A stretch of 64,000 nucleotides of DNA, from contig CM060200.1 in assembly GCA_030562195.1 (NCBI GenBank), positions 19,745,306-19,809,305 of the forward strand, read 5' to 3'. The notes under the pieces were generated by a model. That model had not been told where the DNA came from. It saw only the letters and a program-made list of their open reading frames with translations, and searched no databases. How positions within the stretch are numbered: the stretch's first letter is position 1; the number at the start of each line of letters is the position of its first letter. Below are positions 11,401 to 21,684 of the stretch, piece after piece. Both the position numbers and the translations under genes were made by a program. This DNA comes from Nipponacmea schrenckii. Taxonomy: Eukaryota; Mollusca; Gastropoda; Lottiidae.

Positions 11401-14400
11401 AAGACCGAAATATCATTTCGGTTAAGTTGTCAAAGTGTAAGGAGCTTGGCTAAGGCTAAGTCTTTCTTACTACAACTTAAAAATATATACGTTACGTACA
11501 ATTTACATTATCATTACGCTTTAATTACAAGTTTTTTTAATACTAAACAATTATTTACATTACGTTTTCAATAGAACATTTATTGCGCTTTTAAACGATT
11601 CATGAAGCAATCATTGAATCAAAGCGTATGTTGCCCATTTAGGAAACTTAATACAAGTAACCTTGCAACGAGTTCTCATGGATATAAAACGTATTAGATG
11701 TACCTCTTACAAGCGAGTACGTTACATACCCCCATGTAGTTCGTACTGCTATTTTAGATTTACGTTTTTAAGATTCTATTACTTATGTATTTGTATATTT
11801 TCAGTTTATTTTATTTCAATGTATTACGTGTATTAATTGTTTTATATTGATGTATTATTTCAAATTCATATTACAGAATAAACTATCATCCAAATTAAAA
11901 GTTCCAATCAATCATCAGTAATCCAGATAACCAGAGTTTAGAACAACTCCATAAAAGCAACACATTTACAATATAGACACATTAAATTCATATTACAGAA
12001 TAAACTATCATCCAAATTAAAAGTTCCAATCAATCATCAGTAATCCAGATAACCAGAGTTTAGAACAACTCCATAAAAGCAACACATTTACAATATAGAC
12101 ACATTAATAAAAAAATTACGACTTTTATAATAATTCATATTAGATATATTTTGATATGTTTTATTTTCAATAGGGCTCATCCCTGGGTGATATCAAACAA
12201 TTTCAGTGAGTTTTGTCAACATTGGTCATGAATTATGCCTTGTAGAATGTAAATAAGCAAAAAAGTTAAACGCGTTTTCAAACACAAGGGCAATAACTGA
12301 GACTAAATATATTTTGATTGATTTGATTTTCAATAGGGTTCATCCTTGGGTAAAAACAAATACTCAAGCCAAGTTTAATCAAAATCCATTAAGAATTGTT
12401 CTTTCTAGAGTGTTTACAAGCTAAAATTGAACGCATTTTCAAAAACAAGGGCAATAACTTATACTAAATATTTTTCGATTTTACTGAATTTCAATAGGGT
12501 TCATCCTAAGGTGATTACAAATACTCATGCCAAGTTACGTCAAAATCGCTCAAGAATTGTGACTTGTAGAGTGTTTACAAGGCAAAAATCCAACACATTT
12601 AATAGAACAAATGCAATAATTCGTATCAAATATATTTCGATATTTTCTGTTTTCAAAAGGATTCATCCTTGGGTGATATTAAACAATTTCAGCAAGTTTT
12701 GTCAAAATCCCTCAATAACTGTGCTTTGTAGAGTGTGAAAAAGCCAAAAATTGAACACGTTTTCAAAAACAAGGGCATTAACTGTTATTAATTTTTTTTC
12801 GATTTAGCTGGTTTTCAATAGGCTTCATCCTTGGGTGATAGCAATTACAAAAGCCAAGTTTCATCCAAATCCATTAAGAATTGTTCTCTCAAGAGTGTTT
12901 ACAAGCTAAAATTGAACGCGTTTTCAAGAATAAGGGCAATAACTCATAATAAATGTTTGAGATTTCGCTGATTTTCAATAGGGTTTATGCGTGAGTTATA
13001 ACATACTCTCACACCAAGTTTAATCAAAATCAGTCAAGAATTGCACATTGTAGAGTGTTTACGAGTCATTCAAGTACAAGGGTAAGAACTCATACTAAAT
13101 TTTCACTAAGGGTTCATCCTTGCGTGATCATAAACACTCCAGAGTGTTTACGAGCAAGTGTGGACGGACGGACAGACGGACGGACGGACAGATGGGGTGA
13201 CGACAATATACGCCCCCCATTTCATGTGGGCGTATAAAAAGGAGCTTGGTTAAATAAACTTACTGCCTGTTGAAGCTACTGAGGTTTGTACTGGTGTAGA
13301 TGGAGTGGTAATTGGTTGTGCATTTGAATCTACTATAGTTACATGATAAACAACTTTAATGACGGTATCATTCTGACGAACATGTACTGTGTATTGTCCA
13401 GCATCGTTAACATTAACATTGGTAAAAAACAAAATCTGTTTCCTAGATCCGATAGGTATATCTATGATATTATTTATTCTATTTAATTCCATATCACCTT
13501 CTGGAAAATTTCTATACCATCTGGTCGTTACTGGATAGCCAGAATAGTACAATTCTAAATCACGGCTTTTACCCACTTCAATTGTAACATTGGTTGTTAT
13601 CATATGGTACAGTATTTCTACTGGACCTAAAATGCAAATAATGAGTTTTAAAGCTATACTATTTTCTCCTGACTGAAAATATGAAAGGATTTTCTATATG
13701 TAATGAGTGTTTTTTTAGCTAGTCCTTTTCTATATCCACCTTTATATATATATATAGCTTGCAAAAATTCTGTGTAACACATTCCAATTTTTTCACGTTG
13801 GACAAAGTTGTAATGAACTTACATTTGACATTTATTTCCACGTATTTATTGCTTCGGTAACCATATCCACTTGTGGCATAACATGTGAAATAGTGATCTG
13901 TACATTTTAATGTGGGTCTTGCTGTAATATCCATGAAGTAAGTGTTTTGGGTAACAGTTGTCGTAAGATTACTGGCATCACTATTTCTGGTAATAGATGT
14001 TGACAAGGTGTCAGGCAAGGGTATTGCAGAACCTACTGCCTCAACTGCGATTTCACAAGTTAAATGTGCAGTTTGTCCAACATTTCCCACATAAAACTGA
14101 GTGTTAAATTTACGAACGATAGCTCTATCTGTGGAGATACAAATTGAAAAAGGTCAATTTATAGCAAAGCAACAAATTACCAAACTTATTTGTTAATATA
14201 TGATACTGCAAAAACGGACACTTAAATGGGCATTTCTCCATACTCTGCCATATGAATTTTCTGTTTTATACCGTTTTTGAGGAGAGCAATACGTTCTTGA
14301 CTCAATTCAACATTCTCGCAAAATGTATTTGAGAGATATTTGGAACCGTGCAAAATCTCTTTTCATGAGTTGCTGTTTGTTTTTTGAAACATCATATTTC

Positions 14401-17400
14401 ATAACTGTATAATAATGGAATTTCCGTGCTCCAATCATCAGATTTACCTGTTTAACGATACTCGCCAATATTTTTATTGTCATGGAACACAAACTCTTTG
14501 GACGTGAACTCGAGAGCATAAATCATTTGGTTGAGGAATGGCTCGGGAGACAATCCTGACTGCTATTAGTGTACAAGATACAAATAATACACATATCGCA
14601 TTTGTTACTTAGTACTTACATCCAGCTTCAACGTAAACCGTTGCTTTATTGTAACCATTTGAACATGTCCATTGGCTGACAAAATTGCTTTCTTTAAAAA
14701 CAAGTGTTAGTACCATCGTCGATGTTCTCCAGTCAAAATAATTTGCGTGTTGAATATCATCAACAATATTATCCACATTATCCGTGGGAACAAGACAAGG
14801 GGTTTTAAATGAATTGTCCTTTAAGCACGTTAAAAATAATTTGTCATCTCGATAAAACTTAACATTGTACAATTGGTTGATTTTGCCACATTTCAGATAA
14901 CATTTTCTACCATATACACAGTTTTCAGGTGGACCGGTAAATGTAATATCATCTGAAAATCAAACAGAAGTATACGTAAAGTACACCCTATACAGGTATT
15001 TAAGTAATACTGTGTAATTTGCTAACTTACATTTTAATAGAAAGTTGTTCTCATCCGTCGTAACATGTGTCTGAACGGCTGCCATTTATTTATTTAATCT
15101 TTTAAAATGTAAAGCCTGTGTTTGGTATCTATAGTTTCGCTAATAAAAATTAAGAATTGTACAATCAGAAACGGAAAGCATTTATAGAAAAGGAGGTTGG
15201 TGAAATAAACTTACTGCCTGTTGAAGCTACTGAGGTTTGTACTGGTGTAGATGGAGTGGTAATTGGTTGTGCATTTGAATCTTCTATAGTCACATGATAA
15301 ACAACTTTAATGACGGTATCATTCTGACGAACATGTACTGTGTATTGTCCAGCGTCGTTAACATGTGAATTGGTAAAAAACAAAATCTCTTTCCTAGATC
15401 CGATAGGTATATCTATGATATTATTTATTCTATTTAATTCTATATCACCTTCTGGAAGATTTCTATACCATCTGGTCGTTACTGGATAGCCAGAATAGTA
15501 TAATTCTAAATCACGGCTTTTACCCACTTCAATTGTAACATTGGTTGTTATCATATGGTACAATATCTGAATTGGACCTAAAAGAAATCAAATCTGAATT
15601 GCTGACAATGACTGTGGCCGATTAGGGATTAAAATATATATATTGTTTTCATATCACTTTTGTATCTTTCTGTTCATAAAACCTGCCCAGTTGTAAGTAT
15701 TGCTGTATCACTTAAACCCAATAAAGAACTACAATATTAAAAAGGTAAAATGTCTTTCTGTGAATAATTCCGCACTTAAAAGAATTGATTTGGTCACTAT
15801 TATGATTATTTTCATTCTTGTTTTACAATTATACCGAAACTTAAAAATTAAAAAGCTCAATCAAAAAAAGGCGCTACTTCACATTTGTTACTCTTGATAA
15901 TTTTGATAGTTTATCCACAAAAAGACACATTATTCTGAATATTCACTGCTAATTTCATCGAGATCGGATCACTTTTTCTACTTTAAATCGATTTTTTGTT
16001 ACATAGATAATGTTCGAATGTCGAGAAGTACGAAAATTTCAATTTTGACCTGAATGAAGGTAAAGAGTAATATTAGAGTCATTTCATAACAATACACATA
16101 TACTCGAGACAATTTCTATGGGATTTCGTACCAACTTAATAAAAAACGTCTATTCTTTAAATTAATTGTTTTATGCACAATATATTCGTTTCACATCCCC
16201 ATATTCGCAAAAGACAAAAGTAAACAATATGTCAGTGGATAACTATTAAATTCATAAAGAGTTACAAAGTGAAGTAGCACCCAAAAATCGACATCCAAAT
16301 TCAAAACCAGTAACAATTTACTTTCAGTACAGTATTTTGTAACAGACTTACTTACATTTAACATCTATCTCTAAATGATCTCTATCTAATCTCCCAAATC
16401 CAGTGGAAGTTAAACATGTAAAATAATGATCTGTACATTTTAATTTAGTTGTTGCTCTATAATCCAGGGAGTCTACATGAGAAACAGTAGTGAGGTTACT
16501 GCCATCACTATTTCTAGTTATAGATGTTGATACCATGCTAGCGTTGTAGTTACTAGTACCATAAACAACTATTTGACAAAGTAAATTCACTTCCTGACCT
16601 TCGGTTCCAGAGAAAACAGATGAGGTAAACCCTTTAACTACTGAATTATCTAGAACAAAAAGAGCAAAATAGAGTATAAATCCAAAGCAAAACAAGTATA
16701 GCTATCTTTCATTAAAAAATTAAAAGGAAAGGCCTGTAATTATATCATCCATAACACATGTTATCTAAGTAAGACCGTCAAACATGAAAGAAATAATTTA
16801 TTAGTATCATTGATTGTTTTTTCATATATTCTGGATCAACATTTCTAATATTTAACAGCGGTACTACATTCTATGTGGTCTTGTGATTTCTCTATAAAGT
16901 TTAAAAACTGTGTCATTTTGTACTTTTATTGAAATTGGTCGAGCAATCAAATAATACTAATGTCATACTTACAACCAGTTTTTACTTCTACAGTTGCCTC
17001 TTGATTTCCATTTATGCAAGTCCAGTTGCTAACACCGTTTTGTTTAATTCGTACTACGACGATGAGTTCTGCTTTCCGATTGTCAATATATGTGCGATGG
17101 TAAAGATCTTGACTGTCTGGTACAGTCAAACACGGGGACTCGTATGAGTTTCTTGCCAAACAAGTGAGTAATTCTTTACCGCCTCTAAAGAACTGCACAT
17201 TATTGGATCTATTTATTGGACCGCACTTTAAAGCACAATCATTTCCATTAACACAATTTTCTGTTGGTGCTGTTAAGTGAAATTCAGCTGAAAAATATTT
17301 TTATCAACAATTATTTTTACAGTGCAATACTATCCCTGTCACATTTCAAAACAATATCTTAAGTTTAGGGATGATAAGCTTTATGATTAATTATCCAAGG

Positions 17401-17857
17401 TTAAAGAAAACCCTATAAAATTGATAATGTCTCAACCTTGACGACACAAAACGAATCAAATTTGCTATTGATACCATCATTCTTAATTACTGTATCATGG
17501 TTTTAGTTCCAATTTATTTTGACTTTGAAAACATGAAATCCTATAACCAGTTTTTCTCAAATTCTTATATAAATAAGTGCTGATAGACTAAACCAGTATT
17601 ACACTACGATGACATTATAACTTAATAGTCAAATCTATTTACTTTGGTGGATAACACATGAATAAAAGACAAATCCGCTATAGAATGTTTGAACTTAAAC
17701 TACATGCTCGTTTTTTTTAAGGACAGAGTTTTTTACATATCGATTACGTTTTAATGAAGTAGAAGTGAACTAGGATAAAAGCTAAACAAATAAATTTACC
17801 AAATGTTGAGGCTACAAAAAACAAAATTGTTATCCAAAAGATATTTGATATCTCCAT
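7908..17857 (-). CDS. Ig gene 1: GPI-anchored-type protein with nine Ig-like domains
   Basis: Predicted cell-surface protein of 1081 aa from ten coding exons: 17800-17857 (signal peptide), 16973-17287, 16356-16649, 15215-15577, 14620-14952, 13823-14128, 13264-13626, 9500-9832, 8709-9014 and 7908-8482. Every junction has an AG acceptor and a GTAAGT-like donor and is phase 1. The exon lengths join without frameshift. The protein reads signal peptide, then three a-b-c triplets of Ig-like domains. Type a is Cys-rich with a WTC motif. Type b has YFTC. Type c keeps W and DAGQY but has no Cys. A Thr/Ser/Asn-rich stalk and a terminal hydrophobic segment without a cytoplasmic tail follow, which suggests a GPI signal. 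I do not recognise an orthologue; adhesion or immune recognition are family-level guesses. The intron before exon 9500-9832 is enlarged by a pearl-like array. A sister gene lies at 21104-25456. Confidence 0.82.
8709..9014 (-). CDS. Gene 1 exon: Ig domain b3
   Basis: 306-nt phase 1-1 exon between CACAG and GTAAGT. B-strand Cys in HLTCE, F-strand YFTC, closing Cys in NVKC. Near-identical to exon 13823-14128, and the adjoining intron sequence is conserved too. Confidence 0.85.
9500..9832 (-). CDS. Gene 1 exon: Ig domain a3
   Basis: 333-nt phase 1-1 exon between TTTCAG and GTAAGT. Cysteine pattern ENC, KC, LKC, LTC, PC, WTC, GC; the domain ends VYVEAGC. Near-identical to exon 14620-14952 (a2). 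Confidence 0.85.
10987..12127 (+). mobile_element. 1.1-kb insertion inside the pearl array, with 7-bp duplication
   Basis: The monomer continuity seen in the other array (gggtaataattcatat at about 19728) is broken here. The array stops at taataat (10980-10986) and resumes after a second taataat (12128-12134). The insert has no long ORF. It holds a TATA-like gtatatatacc near 11160, a segment attatttcaaattcatattacag at 11196-11218 that recurs at 11854-11876, and weakly complementary ends. It is a non-autonomous element of unknown class. Confidence 0.55.
11863..12106. repeat. Perfect tandem duplication, 2 x 122 bp
   Basis: The block beginning aattcatattacagaataa and ending tatagacacatta occurs twice back to back with a 122-bp period and no difference seen. 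It lies at the right side of the 10987-12127 insertion. An assembly duplication is possible. Confidence 0.85.
13264..13626 (-). CDS. Gene 1 exon: Ig domain c2
   Basis: 363-nt phase 1-1 exon from TTTTAG to GTAAGTTT. Cys-less Ig domain followed by a short linker (SNAQPITTPSTPVQTSVAST). Only 23 bp of intron separate its donor end from the terminal block of the pearl-like element. Confidence 0.85.
13823..14128 (-). CDS. Gene 1 exon: Ig domain b2
   Basis: 306-nt phase 1-1 exon with the same landmarks as b3 (HLTCE, LKCTDHYFTC, NVKC). Confidence 0.85.
14620..14952 (-). CDS. Gene 1 exon: Ig domain a2
   Basis: 333-nt phase 1-1 exon between TTTTCAG and GTAAGT. Cysteine pattern as in a3. The intron to b2 shares long stretches with the a3-b3 intron and with the gene 2 a2-b2 intron, so whole triplets were duplicated with their introns. 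Confidence 0.85.
15215..15577 (-). CDS. Gene 1 exon: Ig domain c1
   Basis: 363-nt phase 1-1 exon from TTTTAG to GTAAGTTT, encoding a Cys-less Ig domain (TTRWYRN, NDAGQYTVHV) and a Thr/Pro linker. Confidence 0.85.
16356..16649 (-). CDS. Gene 1 exon: Ig domain b1
   Basis: 294-nt phase 1-1 exon from TTCTAG to GTAAGTAAG. LLCQ, LKCTDHYFTC and DVKC mark the b-type fold. It is diverged from b2/b3 and closest to gene 2 b1 (24034-24330). Confidence 0.85.
16973..17287 (-). CDS. Gene 1 exon: Ig domain a1
   Basis: 315-nt phase 1-1 exon from TTTTCAG to GTAAGT. The frame starts AEFHLTAPTENC, with Cys at ENC, DC, LKC, LTC, PC, WTC and GC. Closest to gene 2 a1 (24688-25002). Confidence 0.85.
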
Positions 17858-17897
17858 TGGCAATCTGTATGAAGAGATGATATGCATTTGGTTTCTT
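17800..17897 (-). CDS. Gene 1 exon 2: 5'UTR end and signal peptide
   Basis: Acceptor ATTTTCAG, then 40 nt of 5'UTR, ATG at 17857-17855, and 19 codons (MEISNIFWITILFFVASTF) of a classical signal peptide ending in phase 1 at a GTAAAT donor (17800). The same layout is seen in gene 2 at 25399-25496. Confidence 0.82.
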
Positions 17898-18624
17898 CTG
17901 AAAATAATTGAAGTTGAATATAAATCATAGTTTGAATGAACAATAACAATCTTGTTTTATTAAATTCTTTGGTCAAAATATGTATCATGCATACAAACTT
18001 ACAAACTTTATTCGTGTTATTTCAAAGGTAAATTTTTTAGAATATCAGATATCAGTTCTTACAGAAATGAAGGAAGGGTGTAGTTCTATCCCATCGCAGC
18101 TTTATATTATACTTCAATTGGGAGGAATACTGTCCCATAAGAACAAGCTTAAATACAAGCCATATGATAATGAATATGGTTTTGTCACGAAAATAATAAA
18201 ATAAAACACCCCTTTTTGAAATCTGATCAGTTACACAGTAACCCATTTTCAAGGGGTCAGCTTATTTCAAATAAATCATATCAAACTAATCTTAAATGGC
18301 AATTATTTTGGTTTTAATTTATTAATATTAAAGGGCGGTAGGCCCTCTTTGTGAATTTTCATAATCAAAAACATCCTATAACATACATGAACATATTTCT
18401 TCTATTTACATCCATATATATATATATATTATTAAACACTATATCCCACATACAGCTTTGTCCTAATTAAGTATTAAGAAACTACCTTTATATGTTATAT
18501 GAATACAAAAGAGAAATAATACTAAAATTTACGTATCAGAAATACATTTCTTATTTACCATAAAACAACAACAATGATTTTATTATTGAATTATAAAATG
18601 ATTATTATAAGTAAAATTACTTAC

Positions 18625-18765
18625 CACGATCAACCATTGACATAAGTAATCCTGTAGCCGAGCTTCATTGATAAGAATTGCTTACGTTTATTGCGCAATA
18701 TCAGTAATATCACATTTGGAAATGGATTACATAGTTTATAAATTATGGACAGATTCTTGTTTTGT
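18625..18765 (-). other. Gene 1 exon 1 (5'UTR)
   Basis: Donor GATCGTG|GTAAGTAA at 18625, shared with gene 2 at 26771. The upper boundary is an estimate, about 30 bp below the TATA-like element. No ATG frame of length is present. Confidence 0.55.
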
Positions 18766-18790
18766 TTGTTGGTTATCCACCCTTATAACC

Positions 18791-18797
18791 TAATATA
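18791..18797 (-). promoter_or_regulatory. Gene 1 TATA-like box
   Basis: Minus-strand ggtatatta embedded in a block shared with the gene 2 promoter (the ttggtttgttggt and aaaataggtcat flanks match at 18764 and 26865, and at 18810 and 26911). Confidence 0.5.
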
Positions 18798-18899
18798 CCT
18801 TTTATCTATTAAAATAGGTCATTTACCTGACCTGCCAATTCATGCGAAAACATGAACATAAAACATAATAATGGGTGGTTACTCTGATTATTCAGACTA

Positions 18900-19436
18900 C
18901 ATTTGATATTTCTAGACAACAGTTAATTAAGATTCAAATCCAAGTATAAGATCAAACATATGAGAATGTTCATCTGGAACGGGATCAGATATATAAACAG
19001 AATTTCCAAGTACACTGTAGAGTGCGCGACATCATTTGGTATGAATAGACAGACTTTAACGGATTAATGTTGCTCTACGGTAATGGTGTTAAGATATCCA
19101 ATAGGCTGAAATATCGTGTTGTAATTTTGGTTTTTCAATGCCAAAAACTGATGATTTCTTGACCTTATCTCGGTAATATTCTCTTTTAAGACTACTATCA
19201 AACATCTTGATGAGAATTTCTTACATATATTCGTTGATAGACTTGAAAACTGTACATAGACCCGAAAGTTGAATATACTACCGAAGCAACAAAAGCTGCA
19301 TTGACAGAACGAGGTATGTATAACAGAAATTCTTACACAGCACTAAATCCTTACCCAAAGCAATGAATTTCGAGACCCACTATCAAAAGAAAAGAAATAC
19401 AGAAGTTTTACCCTGTCGTTAAATCTTTAACACCCA
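18900..19436. other. Intergenic, nothing identified
   Basis: Upstream flank of gene 1; AT-rich, with no ORF or repeat recognised. Confidence 0.5.
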
Positions 19437-20380
19437 AACTATTTTCTGATTTTCAATAGGGTTCATTCTTGGGTGAAAACAAAATCAAATTCCATTAAAA
19501 TTTTTCTTTCTAGAGTGTTTACAAGCTAAAATTGAACGCGTTTTCAAGAACAAGAGCAGCAACTCATACTTAATACTTTTTCGACTTCACTGATTGTCAA
19601 TATGGTTCATCCTTGAGTTATAACACACTCTCACACCAGGTTTCATCAAAATCAGTCAAGAATTGTGCCATGTAGAGTGTATACGAGATAAAAATCAAAC
19701 ATGTTTTAAAGAACAAGGGTAATAATTCATATGAGATCTATTTTGATATTTTTAATTTTCAATAGGGTTTATCCCTGGGTGATATCAAACAATATCAGTT
19801 AGACTTGTCAACATTGGTCATGAATTGTGCCTTCTAGAGCGTTTATAAGGCAAAAATTTAAACGCGTTTTCAAACACAAGGGCAATAACTGACACTAAAT
19901 ATATTTATATTTATTTGATTTTCAATAGGGTTCATCCTTGGGTAAAAACAAATACTCAAGCCAAGTTTTATTAAAATCAATTAAGAATTGTTCTTTCTAA
20001 AATTAAAGCTAAAATTGAACGCGTTTTCAAGAACAAGGGCAATAATCCATACTAAATAGTTTTCGATTTTCGCTAATTTTCAATAGGGTTTATCCTTGAG
20101 TTATAACATACACTCACACCAAGTCATCAAAATCAGTCAAGAATTGGACATTGTAGAGTATTTACGAGCCATTCAAGGACAAATGCAAGAACTCTTACTA
20201 ATTTTTTTCTGATTTCGCTGAATTTCAATAGGGTTCATCCTTGCCAAACACTCATATCAAGTTTCATTTAAATCCGTCAAGAATTGCACCTTGTAGAGTG
20301 TTTACGAGCAATTGTGGACGGACGGACGGATGTGGGTGACGACAATTTACGCCCCCCATTTCATGCGGGCTTATAAAAAG
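19437..20380 (+). mobile_element. Second pearl-like element, six monomers
   Basis: Monomer markers near 19455, 19599, 19760, 19922, 20080 and 20226, then a short GACG run (20314-20330) and the terminal block cgccccccatttcatgcggg with cttataaaaa to about 20380. Same family and orientation as 10250-13240. It lies between the two Ig genes. Confidence 0.75.
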
Positions 20381-20855
20381 GTTCACGTCAACGTTAAAGT
20401 TCTGTACGTCTCCTGCTTTTTATAACTTTCAACTAAAAGTTTTGAGTTATTATACGTGATTTCTTAATATATAAAGCATTGTCCCAAGATATTTCAGAGG
20501 TAGTTATTTTATATTTCACAATAAAAACAAATTCTATAGCTTTCCTTCAAGTCTTAAATTGTTATTTTGTGTTTTTTCACAATTATAATACTGTAAAGGA
20601 AATAGTAAAAACCAAATGAAAGACACAAAGTTTCCGTTCATCATATGGTAACACGGACTTTTAGCAAACAAACACACCTCCAAAAGGGAAATGAATAAAG
20701 AACGTCTATGAACTCAGTTTATTTTTGTCATTTAAATTTATATTAATGTCCTTGTAGGAAACATTTTTTGATATATTTAAGATTCTCAAGGTCATATATT
20801 TTCACTTAATATATTCAAACTTCACAGATAATGCTATCTCACTGGATATTTTAAC

Positions 20856-20861
20856 TTTATT
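20856..20861 (-). terminator. Candidate poly(A) signal of Ig gene 2
   Basis: Minus-strand AATAAA about 243 bp beyond the gene 2 stop codon. Confidence 0.4.
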
Positions 20862-21103
20862 ATTTTCCTGTGGTTTTACATTATTATCACTTCTACAAAA
20901 GTGAAAGATCCCTTATATTAAACCGTTGCTTTCAACGTCACACTCGTCATTAAATTTACCCGAGTAATTAGATTTATCTCAACAATGAATTGCGGTAAAA
21001 TGCTTGAATAAACATACACAATATTTTCTGTATCAAATTGACCTTCTGACGAAATGGCGTGAACAAAAAATTGTCTTATTAACATAGATTTTTGGGATGT
21101 ATT

Positions 21104-21684
21104 CTATAAAAAGTTGCACGATAAAAATGATAATATCACCAATGTGATTAAACTACTCAATTGTTTGCAACCACCATTATTATCTTTAGTAATGACAGGT
21201 CTCATATTTGCATCTTTTGTTGTTGATTCTATTATTCGTTTACTTGTCGAGTAAGGCGCGTTGGAGATGTTATATTTGTCGGTGGTAGTATAATTGGATT
21301 TAAAATTAGGTTCAGGTTGTTCCGATTTTGAAAACCAAGGAGGAATGATACTTGTCTCGTTTGGGGTAGATTTTGTAGTTGTTGGCATTATTATAGTCAC
21401 ATGGTAAACAACTTTAATGACGGTATCATTCTGACCAACATGTACTGTGTATTGTCCAGCATCGTCAAAATTAACATTGGTAAAAAACAAAACCTGTTTC
21501 CTAGATCCGATAGGTATATCTATGATATTATTTATTCTATTTAATTCCATATCACCTTCTGGAAAATTTCTATACCATCTGGTCGTCACTGGATAACCAG
21601 AATAGTATAATTCTAAATCTCGTCTTTTACCCACTTCAATTGTAACATTGGTTGTTATCATATCGTACAATATTTCTACTGGAC
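21104..21684 (-). CDS. Gene 2 exon: Ig c2, stalk and GPI tail (last exon)
   Basis: From TTTTAG to TAG at 21104. Cys-less Ig domain, stalk with NxS/T sites, NNGG, then the hydrophobic end. Close to gene 1 exon 7908-8482, with an added PEPNF in the stalk. Confidence 0.85.

Larger units (their letters stand above)
10250..13240 (+). mobile_element. Pearl-like (Helitron-type) element with about 160-bp monomer array
   Basis: About twelve monomers marked by variants of aatagggttcatccttgggt (near 10349, 10393, 10538, 10698, 10859, 12169, 12331, 12492, 12654, 12816, 12978, 13110), spaced mostly 160-162 bp. They are followed by a GACG/GACA microsatellite (13161-13191) and a terminal hairpin-like block cgccc...gggcg with cgtataaaaa at 13231-13240. 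Bivalve pearl-family elements share this architecture of core monomers, an ACGG-type microsatellite and no coding capacity. It sits in a gene 1 intron, its 3' end 24 bp from an exon. The left boundary is approximate. It is interrupted at 10987-12127. Confidence 0.75.

Noticed and set aside
10250..13240. Regularly spaced repeats resembling a CRISPR array
   Set aside because: Monomers are about 160 bp and diverged throughout, without unique spacers; this is a eukaryotic pearl-like element.
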